Shown here one piece after another: positions 63,936 to 64,000 of a stretch of DNA of 64,000 nucleotides. This DNA is from an uncultured Alistipes sp. Lineage in GTDB: Bacteria; Bacteroidota; Bacteroidia; Bacteroidales; Rikenellaceae. Numbering within the stretch: the stretch's first letter is position 1; each line of letters begins with the position of its first letter. The DNA lies in NCBI GenBank assembly GCA_900545315.1, contig UQYM01000004.1, forward strand, positions 39,163 to 103,162. Direction: 5' to 3'. Under the pieces are notes generated by a model, which saw only the letters and a program-made list of their open reading frames with translations, was not told the origin of the DNA and searched no databases. A program made the position numbers and the translations under genes.

Positions 63936-64000
63936 ATGCATAAACTAGGGACTGTCGTAAAAAGAATAAAACTTTATAATGAATTGATTGCCAATGTAAT
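63936..64000 (+). CDS. Possible start of a gene running off the window
   Basis: ATG at 63936 opens a frame (MHKLGTVVKRIKLYNELIAN) that is still open at the edge after 21 codons. Too short to assign or to be sure that it is coding. Confidence 0.3.
   Translation, partial: MHKLGTVVKRIKLYNELIANV

Noticed and set aside
1..64000. CRISPR arrays, insertion sequences, prophage or integrase genes
   Set aside because: No regularly spaced repeats, transposase, integrase or terminal repeats were seen in any part of the window.

Overview
The window is a chromosomal segment of a Bacteroidota bacterium, most likely order Bacteroidales. The evidence is the Bacteroidales-type promoters (TTG/TTTG, 18-21 nt, TAnnTTTG) in front of many genes, near absence of Shine-Dalgarno sequences, a Na+-pumping methylmalonyl-CoA decarboxylase operon, the thrS-infC pair, Bacteroidota-specific families (DUF4153, DUF4923, GIN-domain DUF2807, TGS-kinase fusion) and an S16 with a long Ala-rich tail. 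Family level (perhaps Rikenellaceae-like) is a guess. I see no plasmid, IS, prophage or CRISPR array.

Layout. 0-7.3 kb: pyrC, a DUF4153 membrane protein, tRNA-Leu(TAG), then the protein-quality-control trio tig, clpP, clpX. 8-14 kb: a thioredoxin-like protein and the operon mce-mmdA-oadG-BCCP-mmdB (succinate-to-propionate branch, coupled to Na+ export). 14-20 kb (minus strand): a SlyD-like FKBP, gcvP and a TGS-nucleoside kinase. 20.6-28 kb: rpsA-rnz, a HAD phosphatase, a ferredoxin-nitroreductase, thiL and adk sharing an interlocked divergent promoter region. 29-34 kb: rpsP-rimM, an XRE regulator, two frame-broken genes (a small HTH gene and a WecA-like glycosyl-phosphate transferase), a MATE exporter. 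34-50 kb: a YfcE-like phosphoesterase, rarA, kdsA, DUF4923, thrS-infC (infC apparently starts at ATA behind a perfect AGGAGG), pdxA, a GIN-domain protein, a TrmH-like methyltransferase, carA-carB and a phosphopantetheinyl transferase.

50.3-61.2 kb is the exciting part: a tight ten-gene minus-strand operon that combines a full ubiquitin-like conjugation set with a contractile-injection (type VI-like) baseplate set. Order of transcription: ThiF-type E1, TssG-like, TssK-like, gp25/TssE-like, TssF-like, a ubiquitin-like protein ending in Gly, a UBC-fold E2 with HPN and the active Cys, a secreted protein of unknown fold, a coiled-coil envelope protein, and an 802-aa lipoprotein with VWA domain, membrane helices, a RING-H2-like zinc motif and a C-terminal FHA domain. 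E1, Ubl, E2 and candidate RING E3 are thus all encoded together with the baseplate wedge, while no sheath, tube, spike or ClpV gene is in the window. Predicted topology puts RING and FHA in the cytosol, where E1, E2 and baseplate would sit, and VWA in the periplasm. My working model is a membrane-anchored baseplate whose assembly, cargo or activity is controlled by Ubl conjugation. Divergently there is a PEGA-repeat protein (with an apparent one-base frameshift) and an unrecognised acidic coiled-coil protein.

Three genes carry one-base frameshifts (31.12, 31.56, 62.77 kb), two of them in short homopolymers. These may be real decay or assembly error, and raw reads would decide.
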